Shown: one piece after another, positions 1 through 5,166 of the stretch | How positions within the stretch are numbered: the first letter of the stretch is position 1 | Layout: each line of letters starts with the position of its first letter | Source: Eubacteriales bacterium | Lineage (GTDB): Bacteria; Bacillota; Clostridia; Christensenellales; CAG-138 | Assembly (NCBI GenBank): GCA_030695285.1 | Contig: JAUYTF010000370.1 | Location: forward strand, 1-5,456 | Reading direction: 5' to 3' | DNA: 5,456 bases | Made by a program: the position numbers and the translations under genes | The notes under the pieces: model-generated | Told to the model about the DNA's origin: nothing | Seen by the model: only the letters and a program-made list of their open reading frames with translations | The model's database searches: none

Positions 1-1
1 C

Positions 2-742
2 AATACTGTAGGTATTTCGTTCTACAGCTTACACTTAACAATCTCACAATTTCCGTATGATTTGGAGGTTTTGGTTGTGATTGATTTTCATCCTATTTTT
101 AACTATGAAGACAGAACTATTGAAATAAAAGTTAAGTCTAATAAAATTCCACCTTTAGTTGTTGATATTCCAAAATTTAACAAAGATCGCAAGAGGTATA
201 TTTCACTCTTTTTACATAGAGGCGATATAATTGCTTCAAAAGATGTTTTGTCTTTGATTACGGATGAGAAGAACAACACACAAAACGAGACTTATTTTGC
301 TACAGCGCTTATGTACTTTATGAGATGTTTTCAATCGTGCAGAAAGCGAGTTGAACTTGATATCAATGATATGCCATTGGTGGATGCTGAGAATAGAACG
401 ACCTTTATTTTTCTTCGTAGAATTCGAAATAAACACTACGCACATGATGATTGCGACATGATAAAAACGCTAGATTTTCTTCTATTAACAAGTAAAAGTG
501 GAATTAAGTACGATGATATGATGGCTTGTGTTATTTTTAATCGGGTTTTACCAAATTTCTCATATCTTGCCGAGAAAATGCTTCGTCTAATTGATGTAGT
601 TGTACCTTCAATTGATGTACTAATTGACGAAGTTGGTCAAGCCATCGTTGATGAGTATAAAGACTTATCTGTTAAGAAAATACGGAGACTTGGTTTGACC
701 AGACTAGAGCTCGCAGATATGGACGATTTCAACCTGGATTAG
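2..742 (+). CDS. AT-rich hypothetical protein with HEPN-like R-x5-H motif, probably 5'-partial
   Basis: I do not recognise the exact family. The frame is open from base 2 to the TAG at 740-742 (246 residues), so the gene probably begins left of the window. Alternatives are TTG at 62, or GTG at 77, which has GGAGG at 64-68 with 8-base spacing and would give 221 residues. Counting from the TTG at 62, the first ~75 residues look beta-rich (alternating hydrophobics). Residues ~78-210 look helical, and they contain RIRNKHYAHDD with R122 and H128 in R-x5-H spacing. In HEPN-type domains an R-x4-6-H motif is typically the RNase or nucleotide-binding site, and such proteins are frequent in toxin-antitoxin and phage-defence loci. 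Function here is inference from this motif alone. The gene is far poorer in G+C than all others in the window (roughly one third versus about 60%), suggesting horizontal transfer. There is no clear terminator after it, and the next gene follows after 113 bases. Confidence 0.7.
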   Translation, partial: NTVGISFYSLHLTISQFPYDLEVLVVIDFHPIFNYEDRTIEIKVKSNKIPPLVVDIPKFNKDRKRYISLFLHRGDIIASKDVLSLITDEKNNTQNETYFATALMYFMRCFQSCRKRVELDINDMPLVDAENRTTFIFLRRIRNKHYAHDDCDMIKTLDFLLLTSKSGIKYDDMMACVIFNRVLPNFSYLAEKMLRLIDVVVPSIDVLIDEVGQAIVDEYKDLSVKKIRRLGLTRLELADMDDFNLD

Positions 743-855
743 AGAGTGAACGCGATATCAAGAGTTTCCCCTCCCTCCATCCGTAATAAAGTCACCGACT
801 ATCGATCCCGATTTATCGTATCCTAGTTCCAAACAGGAAAGGTATCACATCTTTT

Positions 856-1101
856 ATGGAACAGGACGCATCAAGCAATAAAACCAAACAAAATAGCTGG
901 AAACGGTATCTGCCGATGATGATTCTCGCCGTAGTGGGCGCGATCGGCGGCTATTTGTATTACCGTTTTGTCGGCTGCGTCAGCGGCACGTGCCCTCTCA
1001 CGTCTAATCCATACATCTCCACCGTTTACGGCGGCGTGCTCGGCGCGCTGATCGGGAATATCGTTTCCCCGGGCAAGAAAAAGGAGGATCAGGGCGCATG
1101 A
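856..1101 (+). CDS. Small two-helix membrane protein, DUF6132-like
   Basis: This encodes an 81-residue integral membrane protein. A charged N-terminus (residues 1-17) precedes a hydrophobic helix at about 18-38. A short loop follows with GCVSGTCPLTSNPY carrying Cys41 and Cys46, then a second helix at about 53-71 and a lysine-rich tail (KKK at 74-76). The glycine-rich helices and the G-C-x3-G-x-C-P-x-x-SNP loop match my memory of the DUF6132 family, whose function is not established. AGGAAAGG at 835-842 lies a rather long 13 bases before the ATG. The stop overlaps the next start as ATGA (1098-1101), so the two genes are almost certainly co-transcribed and translationally coupled. I infer a role in thiol or sulfane-sulfur handling at the membrane, from the two cysteines and the sulfur enzyme next door. 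I see no convincing promoter in 743-855. Confidence 0.85.
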   Translation: MEQDASSNKTKQNSWKRYLPMMILAVVGAIGGYLYYRFVGCVSGTCPLTSNPYISTVYGGVLGALIGNIVSPGKKKEDQGA

Positions 1102-3563
1102 AAAAAGTTGTCATCATCGGCGGCGTAGCGGGTGGAGCCAGCTGCGCGGCACGACTGCGCAGACTCGACGAAACCGCGCAAATCGTACTGCTCGAGCGCG
1201 GGGAATACATCTCCTACGCAAACTGCGGTCTTCCCTATCACGTTGGCGACGTGATCAAGACCCGCGCGGCGCTGCTCCTGCAAACGCCGGAAGCAATGCG
1301 GAAAAAGTTTGCCGTGGATGTCCGCGTGCAAAACGAAGTCGTCTCCATCGACCGCGAGAAAAAGACCGTGCTGGTAAAGCGCGTAGACTCCGGCGAAACC
1401 TATACGGAATCCTACGACGTGCTGGTGGTCTCCACCGGTTCCTCTCCGCTTAAGCCCCCGATCCCCGGCATCAACTCCTCCCGCGTGCAGACGCTCTGGA
1501 CCGTGCCAGATACCGACCGTATCCGCGCGCTCGTGCGCGAGCAGGGCGTGAAAAGCGCTGCTGTCATCGGCGGCGGGTTTATCGGCCTCGAGATGGCGGA
1601 AAACCTCAAGCACGCGGGCTTGGAAGTCAGCCTCATCGAGGCGCTCGACCAGGTCATGTCCCCCATCGATTTTGAGATGGCGCAGCTGCTGCACGAGAAC
1701 CTCATCACCAACGGTGTCAACCTGCACCTCAGCGATGCGGTGGAATCGTTTAACGATGTGGTCGGCGGCGTGGAGATCCGGCTCAAGAGCGGCAGCACCG
1801 TCTCCGCCGAGCTCGTGATCCTCTCCATCGGCGTGCGCCCCAACGGGCAACTCGCCAAAGAAGCGGGCTTAGCGGTCAACGCGCGCGGCGGCGTGGTGGT
1901 TAATGACCATATGCTTTCCTCCGATCCTTCGATCTACGCCGTGGGCGATGTCATCGAGGTGGAAGACTTCATCAGCAAGGAACGCACGATGATTCCGCTG
2001 GCAGGCCCCGCCAACAAGCAGGGGCGCATCGCGGCGGACAACATCGCGGGGCTCGACGCGGCCTACAACGGCACGCAGGGCTCGTCCATCGCCAAGGTGT
2101 TTGACCTCACGGTCGCGAGCACCGGCGAAAACGAAAAGACGCTCTTAAAGCGCGGCCTCGTTAAGGGCAGGGACTTTGAGAGCATCATCATCACGCAAAA
2201 CAACCACGCGAGCTATTATCCCGGCGCTGTTCCCATGACGCTCAAGCTGCTCTTTACCAAAGACGGCAAGAAGATCCTCGGCGCGCAGATCGTGGGTAAA
2301 GACGGCGTGGATAAGCGCATCGACACCATCGGCGTGGCGACACGCCTTGGCGCCTCCGTCACAGACCTCAAGGAGCTGGAGTTTGCATATGCCCCGCCGT
2401 ACTCCTCGGCAAAAGACCCGGTCAACATGCTAGGGTTTGTCGCGGAAAACGTGCTCGGCGGGCTGGTCAAGTTTGCCCCGTGGAACATTGCGGAAACAGA
2501 CAAAAACGCGGTGCTGCTGGACGTGCGCGAGGACGCAGAGCTGCTGGCCTACGCGCTGCCCGGCGCAAAGCATATTCCGCTGGGTCAGCTCAGAGACCGC
2601 TTAGGCGAGCTCGACAAGAGCAGGCAGATCGTCACTTTCTGCGCCATCGGCGTGCGCTCCTATAACGCGGCGCGCATCCTGAGTCAAAACGGCTTTGAAC
2701 ACGTATTGCTCTATCCCGGCGGCACGCGCTTCTTTCAATCGACGCATTACAAGGAGGTCACCCCCATGCCCTATACGAATAATGAGCCCGTTCACGACAG
2801 CGGACACGCGGAGACCGCCAATATTCCCGTTGCGGCAATGCGCATCGATTGCAGCGGCATGCAGTGCCCCGGCCCCATCATGAAGGTTTTTGAAACCATG
2901 AGGGAGATGAAGGACGGTCAGGTCATGGAAGTCTCCGCCAGCGACCCCGGCTTTGCGCGGGATATCGTCGCCTGGGCGCGGCGCACGGGCAATACGCTCT
3001 TGAGCAACGAGCGCCACGGCAACGACTATGTTGCGCTGGTCAAAAAAGGCACGGGAGCTACGCTCACCCAGCAGATTCCGCAGTCCCCTGCGGGCGACGG
3101 CAAGACGATCATCGTCTTTAGCGGCGATTTGGACAAGGTGCTTGCGAGCTTTATCATCGCAAACGGCGCGGCTGCCATGGGCAGACCGGTAACCATGTTC
3201 TTCACCTTCTGGGGGCTGAATGTGCTCAGAAAAGCGAGCAAGGTCAAGGTGCAGAAGAGCTTCATCGAGGCCATGTTCGGCGGCATGATGCCGCGGGGCG
3301 CCGGCAAGCTCAAGCTCAGCAAGATGAATATGGGCGGCATGGGCACCGCCATGATGAAGATGGTCATGCGGCAGAAGAATGTCGATTCTCTCGAAACCCT
3401 CATCCAGAAAGCGATGAAGGCGGGCGTGAAGATCGTCGCCTGCACGATGAGCATGGACATCATGGGCATTCAGGAGAAGGAGCTCATCGAAGGCGTGGAG
3501 CTCGGCGGCGTGGGCGCCTATCTGGGCGACGCGGAAGAGAGCAACGTCAATCTCTTCATCTGA
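1098..3563 (+). CDS. CoA-disulfide/persulfide reductase fused to rhodanese, TusA-like and DsrE-like domains
   Basis: This is a predicted cytoplasmic 821-residue flavoenzyme that should use NAD(P)H to reduce CoA-disulfides or persulfides and relay sulfane sulfur between its own domains. Residues 1-455 form a CoA-disulfide reductase. The FAD site is GGVAGG (8-13), the active cysteine is Cys43 in YANCGLPY, the same number as in Staphylococcus aureus CoADR, the dinucleotide site is IGGGFIG (157-163), and the second FAD motif is YAVGD (280-284). Tyrosines in SYYPG (373-374) and YAPPY (431, 435) fit the tyrosines conserved in the family. Residues ~464-550 are a rhodanese with Cys515 in CAIGVRSY. 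Residues ~578-650 are TusA/SirA-like with Cys585 and Cys590 in CPGP. Residues ~668-821 are DsrE/DsrF-like with Cys782 in ACTMS. AAGGAGG at 1081-1087 is 10 bases before the ATG. Fusions of this general type (Npsr, CoADR-Rhd, CstA-like) are known; the exact substrate is inference. An internal ribosome binding site precedes Met557. Confidence 0.95.
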   Translation: MKKVVIIGGVAGGASCAARLRRLDETAQIVLLERGEYISYANCGLPYHVGDVIKTRAALLLQTPEAMRKKFAVDVRVQNEVVSIDREKKTVLVKRVDSGETYTESYDVLVVSTGSSPLKPPIPGINSSRVQTLWTVPDTDRIRALVREQGVKSAAVIGGGFIGLEMAENLKHAGLEVSLIEALDQVMSPIDFEMAQLLHENLITNGVNLHLSDAVESFNDVVGGVEIRLKSGSTVSAELVILSIGVRPNGQLAKEAGLAVNARGGVVVNDHMLSSDPSIYAVGDVIEVEDFISKERTMIPLAGPANKQGRIAADNIAGLDAAYNGTQGSSIAKVFDLTVASTGENEKTLLKRGLVKGRDFESIIITQNNHASYYPGAVPMTLKLLFTKDGKKILGAQIVGKDGVDKRIDTIGVATRLGASVTDLKELEFAYAPPYSSAKDPVNMLGFVAENVLGGLVKFAPWNIAETDKNAVLLDVREDAELLAYALPGAKHIPLGQLRDRLGELDKSRQIVTFCAIGVRSYNAARILSQNGFEHVLLYPGGTRFFQSTHYKEVTPMPYTNNEPVHDSGHAETANIPVAAMRIDCSGMQCPGPIMKVFETMREMKDGQVMEVSASDPGFARDIVAWARRTGNTLLSNERHGNDYVALVKKGTGATLTQQIPQSPAGDGKTIIVFSGDLDKVLASFIIANGAAAMGRPVTMFFTFWGLNVLRKASKVKVQKSFIEAMFGGMMPRGAGKLKLSKMNMGGMGTAMMKMVMRQKNVDSLETLIQKAMKAGVKIVACTMSMDIMGIQEKELIEGVELGGVGAYLGDAEESNVNLFI
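2751..2768 (+). promoter_or_regulatory. Internal Shine-Dalgarno and in-frame ATG at the rhodanese/TusA junction
   Basis: AAGGAGGT at 2751-2758 is a perfect anti-16S match. It is followed, 8 bases after AAGGAGG, by ATG at 2766, which is in frame as Met557 of the fused enzyme. The site falls in the linker after the rhodanese domain (ends ~550) and before the TusA-like domain (starts ~578). Initiation here would give a 265-residue TusA-DsrE protein ending at 3563. It could be a working second start or a relic of two once-separate genes. The signal is seen directly; its use is inference. Confidence 0.55.
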
Positions 3564-3578
3564 AAAACACCTACGCAC

Positions 3579-3612
3579 GGGCGCGCAGTGGAAACACGGC
3601 GCGTCTTTTTTT
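3579..3612 (+). terminator. Intrinsic terminator of the sulfur operon
   Basis: GGGCGCGCAGTG (3579-3590) pairs with CACGGCGCGTCT (3595-3606) around a GAAA tetraloop. There is one A-G mismatch and two G-U pairs, and a run of seven T (3606-3612) follows directly. It lies 15 bases after the stop of the fused reductase, where an operon-closing terminator is expected. Confidence 0.88.
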
Positions 3613-3635
3613 CTTGGCGGAAGCGGGAATTCTGA

Positions 3636-3664
3636 TTGATAATTCCGATGAAAAGTCGTATGAT
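3636..3664 (+). promoter_or_regulatory. Sigma-A promoter for the 142-residue protein gene
   Basis: TTGATA (3636-3641) and TATGAT (3659-3664) each match the housekeeping consensus at 5 of 6 positions and are separated by the ideal 17 bases. Transcription would start near 3671, leaving a leader of about 30 bases. The inverted repeat GGAATT (3626-3631) / AATTCC (3641-3646) flanks and partly overlaps the -35 element and could be an operator. Confidence 0.78.
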
Positions 3665-3702
3665 CCAATCAGAGATAGAAATTTTATAAAGAGGGGTATT
3701 GT

Positions 3703-4131
3703 ATGAAAAAAGACTTACTGCTCGAAATCGAAAGCCAGCTGACCACGATGGGAATATCCACGGTCAATGGGGACAAGACCGACCTGCTCATTGACGTGGA
3801 GCTGCTCGATGCAAGCTTCTCTACCGGCAAGAAAAAGCTCAAATACGAGGCGATGATCCTGCTGGATGAGGGCGACAAGACCGTAAAGATGTATGAAAAA
3901 ACGACTGAATTGAGCGCGGGCGTATCCTTTGGCATGAGCGGGGAATCGTCGTTTCAAAGCGGCAGCACGCTCATGCGCAAGGTCAAAAGCGTACAGTATG
4001 ACCCAACCGGCAAGGTGTTTGAATACAGCTTTGACCTCGGCGCAATCAGTAAGGCGGTCAAGGCCGCAGCACTGGCGAATGGCTGGTCGTTTAAAACGGT
4101 GATCATGAAGAAGAACGCTATGTTTCGCTGA
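3703..4131 (+). CDS. Conserved-looking hypothetical protein, 142 residues
   Basis: I cannot name this family. The ATG has GAGGGG at 3691-3696 with 6-base spacing and sits behind a good promoter, so it is probably a single-gene unit. The protein appears soluble, with no signal peptide and no membrane helix. A short N-terminal amphipathic helix (3-16, KDLLLEIESQLTTM) precedes probable beta strands at 27-35, 45-55 and 60-69. A glycine/serine-rich segment follows at 71-89 (AGVSFGMSGESSFQSGS), then a strand-rich part to ~112 (YDPTGKVFEYSFDLG) and a C-terminal helix at ~114-127 followed by GWSFKTVI. The alternating strands suggest a compact alpha/beta or beta-sandwich fold. G+C content resembles the flanking core genes, so there is no sign of transfer. 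A terminator is not obvious right after the stop; the nearest hairpin candidate is at 4343-4378. Confidence 0.85.
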   Translation: MKKDLLLEIESQLTTMGISTVNGDKTDLLIDVELLDASFSTGKKKLKYEAMILLDEGDKTVKMYEKTTELSAGVSFGMSGESSFQSGSTLMRKVKSVQYDPTGKVFEYSFDLGAISKAVKAAALANGWSFKTVIMKKNAMFR

Positions 4132-4195
4132 TTTTTACAAAAATCTCAAAAAATCTGCCGCAACCACTTGAGTGCGATTGACAAAAACGTAAAAT

Positions 4196-4315
4196 GTAAC
4201 GGCTAGAGATTCCGCGTAACGGCTAGAGATTTCACGTAACGGCTAGAGATTCCGCGTAACGGCTAGAGATTCCGCGTAACGGCTAGAGATTCCGCGTAAC
4301 GGCTAGAGATTCCGC
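4196..4315. repeat. Six tandem copies of a 20-bp repeat
   Basis: The unit GTAACGGCTAGAGATTCCGC is repeated head to tail six times with no spacers (starts 4196, 4216, 4236, 4256, 4276, 4296). Five copies are identical. Copy 2 differs at two positions in its end (TTCAC instead of TCCGC). Each unit carries one CTAG. The 20-base period is not a multiple of three, so a coding role is unlikely. It has no spacers, so it is not CRISPR. Near-identity implies recent expansion or active homogenisation. Iteron-like protein-binding sites or a minisatellite are both possible, and no replication-initiator gene is visible nearby. A perfect TTGACA lies just upstream at 4178-4183 but lacks a good -10. Confidence 0.97.
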
Positions 4316-4325
4316 AATCTGCGGA
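4311..4325. repeat. Short perfect inverted repeat closing the tandem array
   Basis: TCCGCA (4311-4316) and TGCGGA (4320-4325) are perfect complements around ATC. The left arm is the end of repeat copy 6, so the array ends in a small hairpin. No T-run follows, so it is not a terminator. Confidence 0.5.
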
Positions 4326-4342
4326 GACGAGCGGAGCGTGAT

Positions 4343-4378
4343 AAAACCGCCCATGGGAGAGATTCCGCGGGTGGTTTT
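4343..4378. repeat. Hairpin with an orphan piece of the 20-bp repeat in its loop
   Basis: AAAACCGCCC (4343-4352) pairs with GGGTGGTTTT (4369-4378) over 10 positions with one G-T. The 16-base loop holds most of AGAGATTCCGCG (4358-4369), a match to the tandem unit. The A-run on one side and T-run on the other would allow a weak terminator in either direction. It could serve the 142-residue gene, whose stop is 211 bases upstream. The T-run is only four bases and is used in the stem, so termination is uncertain. Confidence 0.5.
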
Positions 4379-4442
4379 GCATGTTCGGCGTGCTTCTTCC
4401 CTCAAAAACGAGATGCAGCGGATGTTTCGCGCAGTTCACAAT

Positions 4443-4466
4443 CCGCGCTATCCAAGTGCAGCGCGG
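4443..4466. promoter_or_regulatory. Candidate operator: perfect 7+7 palindrome in the PH-gene promoter
   Basis: CCGCGCT (4443-4449) and AGCGCGG (4460-4466) are perfect inverted copies separated by 10 bases. They occupy the -35/spacer region just upstream of the extended -10 at 4469-4477. Half-site centres are about 17 bases apart, roughly one and a half helical turns. The position suggests a dimeric repressor site, but no regulator gene is in the window, so the function is inference. Confidence 0.45.
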
Positions 4467-4477
4467 CGTGATATAAT
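4449..4477 (+). promoter_or_regulatory. Extended -10 promoter for the PH-domain gene
   Basis: TGATATAAT (4469-4477) is a consensus -10 (TATAAT) with the TGn extension. At 17 bases upstream the -35 position is the weak TATCCA (4449-4454), which the extended -10 would compensate for. Transcription would start near 4484, giving a leader of only about 27 bases before ATG 4511. That places the alternative ATG at 4490 almost at the transcript end. Confidence 0.75.
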
Positions 4478-4510
4478 CCCATCAATTCAATGACACGGAG
4501 GAATATACGC

Positions 4511-4894
4511 ATGGCAGACGTCGTTTGGAAAGATCGCAAGCGGATCATCTTCGGCTTGCCGTGGACGTTTACGCGCTATTCGATGACGCAGGAAAAGCTG
4601 ATCATCGATACGGGGTTCATCAGCCGCAAGGAGGATGAAATCCGCCTTTACCGCATTCTGGATATCTCGCTGTATCGCCCGATCAGCCAGCGCATCTGGG
4701 GGCTGGGCACCATCCGCCTCCACACGGCGGATAGGAGCGCGCCCGAGGTCGAGATCAAGCGCATCAAGCGCGCCAAAGAGATCAAGGAAATGCTCTCTGA
4801 AATGGTCGAGCGCGAGCGGGATGAGAAGCGCATCACCGCGCGCGAGTTCATGGGGTTTGGAGAGATGGACGAAGACGAGGATCGCAACGACTAG
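4511..4894 (+). CDS. Bacterial PH-domain protein (bPH_2/DUF304-like)
   Basis: This 127-residue protein has the layout of the bacterial pleckstrin-homology bPH_2 family. A strand region FTRYSMTQEKLIIDTGFISRKEDEI (20-44, described by position) leads to the RLYRILDISLYR segment (45-56). QRIWGLGTIRLHTAD (60-74) then matches the usual family pattern of R-x-x-G-x-G-T-I before a C-terminal helix at ~81-106. The tail is acidic (GEMDEDEDRND, 117-127). No membrane helix is present, unlike YdbS-type relatives, so it should be cytosolic or peripheral. Role and ligand are unknown. I chose ATG 4511 because GGAGGA at 4497-4502 is 8 bases upstream; the ATG at 4490 would add seven residues and has no ribosome binding site. 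It has its own promoter and is probably monocistronic. Confidence 0.85.
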   Translation: MADVVWKDRKRIIFGLPWTFTRYSMTQEKLIIDTGFISRKEDEIRLYRILDISLYRPISQRIWGLGTIRLHTADRSAPEVEIKRIKRAKEIKEMLSEMVERERDEKRITAREFMGFGEMDEDEDRND

Positions 4895-5038
4895 GGTGTG
4901 CTTCAAAAAGCACGGCGGCACCGGGCAAGTAGTTTGACTGACCGGCAGCCGGCAAAACGAACGAAAGCAGGAAACGCTGGGTTCTGCTTTTGACGAACTG
5001 AGCGTTGCGAACGATCAAACATACAGACATCATTGTGA
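4895..5038 (+). other. Gene-free, potentially structured 3' region before the terminator
   Basis: No credible reading frame lies here. The stretch starts with a perfect hairpin, GTGCTT (4898-4903) / AAGCAC (4908-4913), with loop CAAA. Further on, bases 4962-4970 pair with 4984-4992 (9 bp, one G-U). AACGCT in that loop (4973-4978) is complementary to AGCGTT (5001-5006), so an H-type pseudoknot or two mutually exclusive hairpins can form. I see no convincing promoter of its own. TTGACT at 4934 and TTGACG at 4990 lack good -10 partners. It could be a long structured 3' UTR, a 3'-derived small RNA or an unrecognised structured RNA. Confidence 0.35.
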
Positions 5039-5064
5039 AGCTCCCGCGAAATCGGGGGCTTTTT
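5037..5064 (+). terminator. Intrinsic terminator between the PH gene and secA
   Basis: AGCTCCCG (5039-5046) pairs with CGGGGGCT (5053-5060) around a six-base loop, with one G-U pair. The stem can extend by an A-T and a G-U at 5037-5038, and the run TTTTT follows (5060-5064). It lies about 145 bases after the PH-gene stop and directly before the secA promoter, separating the two transcription units. Confidence 0.85.
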
Positions 5065-5065
5065 G

Positions 5066-5094
5066 TTGCGAGATGGCCTGTTTTCTGCTATACT
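5066..5094 (+). promoter_or_regulatory. Sigma-A extended -10 promoter of secA
   Basis: TTGCGA (5066-5071, 4 of 6) and TATACT (5089-5094, 5 of 6) are 17 bases apart, and TGC at 5086-5088 adds an extended -10. Transcription would start near 5101, leaving a leader of about 124 bases before the secA ATG. The promoter starts one base after the preceding T-run. Confidence 0.75.
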
Positions 5095-5135
5095 CCACAA
5101 TTAGGGTATTATGCGGACGAATGTCTTTCTGAACG

Positions 5136-5166
5136 CCGAAACAGTAGCAAAACGGGACTGTTTCGG
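5136..5166 (+). promoter_or_regulatory. Perfect 10-bp hairpin in the secA leader
   Basis: CCGAAACAGT (5136-5145) and ACTGTTTCGG (5157-5166) pair perfectly around an 11-base loop. The sequence then continues GGAATTTT (T-run 5171-5174), too short and too distant for a standard terminator. The hairpin ends 44 bases before the secA ribosome binding site. It may stabilise or regulate the leader; no known riboswitch class is recognised. Confidence 0.5.

Noticed and set aside
743..855. Promoter or terminator between the AT-rich gene and the sulfur operon
   Set aside because: TATCGT at 814 has no -35 partner at proper spacing and no stem with a T-run exists. A promoter must exist somewhere, but I cannot point to it.
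1089..1850. Minus-strand open frame of 253 residues opposite the CoADR domain
   Set aside because: The + strand here carries unmistakable FAD and active-site motifs; the antisense product is rich in His, Asp and Ala with no recognisable domain.
3102..3118. Near-perfect palindrome AAGACGAT-C-ATCGTCTT inside the fused enzyme gene
   Set aside because: It lies within coding sequence at the TusA/DsrE linker and is explained by the codons for KTIIVF; no supporting regulatory context.
2601..3668. Long minus-strand open frame of 355 residues opposite the fused sulfur enzyme
   Set aside because: It lies antisense to conserved TusA and DsrE domains, runs through the terminator, is histidine/alanine-rich as expected for an antisense frame of G+C-rich coding DNA, and matches no family I know.
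4130..4145. AT-rich palindrome GATTTTT-AC-AAAAATC after the 142-residue gene as a terminator
   Set aside because: The loop would be only two bases, the stem is almost all A-T, and no T-run follows.
4178..4209. Promoter firing into the tandem array from the perfect TTGACA at 4178
   Set aside because: At 16-18 base spacing the -10 position falls on GGCTAG-like sequence; the best alternative (TAGAGA) is 20 bases away. Too weak to call.
4196..4315. CRISPR array
   Set aside because: Repeats are directly adjacent with no unique spacers, and no cas gene is present.
4635..4937. Plus-strand frame of 100 residues inside the PH-domain gene
   Set aside because: It is a serine/arginine/alanine-rich out-of-frame shadow of the PH gene, which has the ribosome binding site and the domain pattern.
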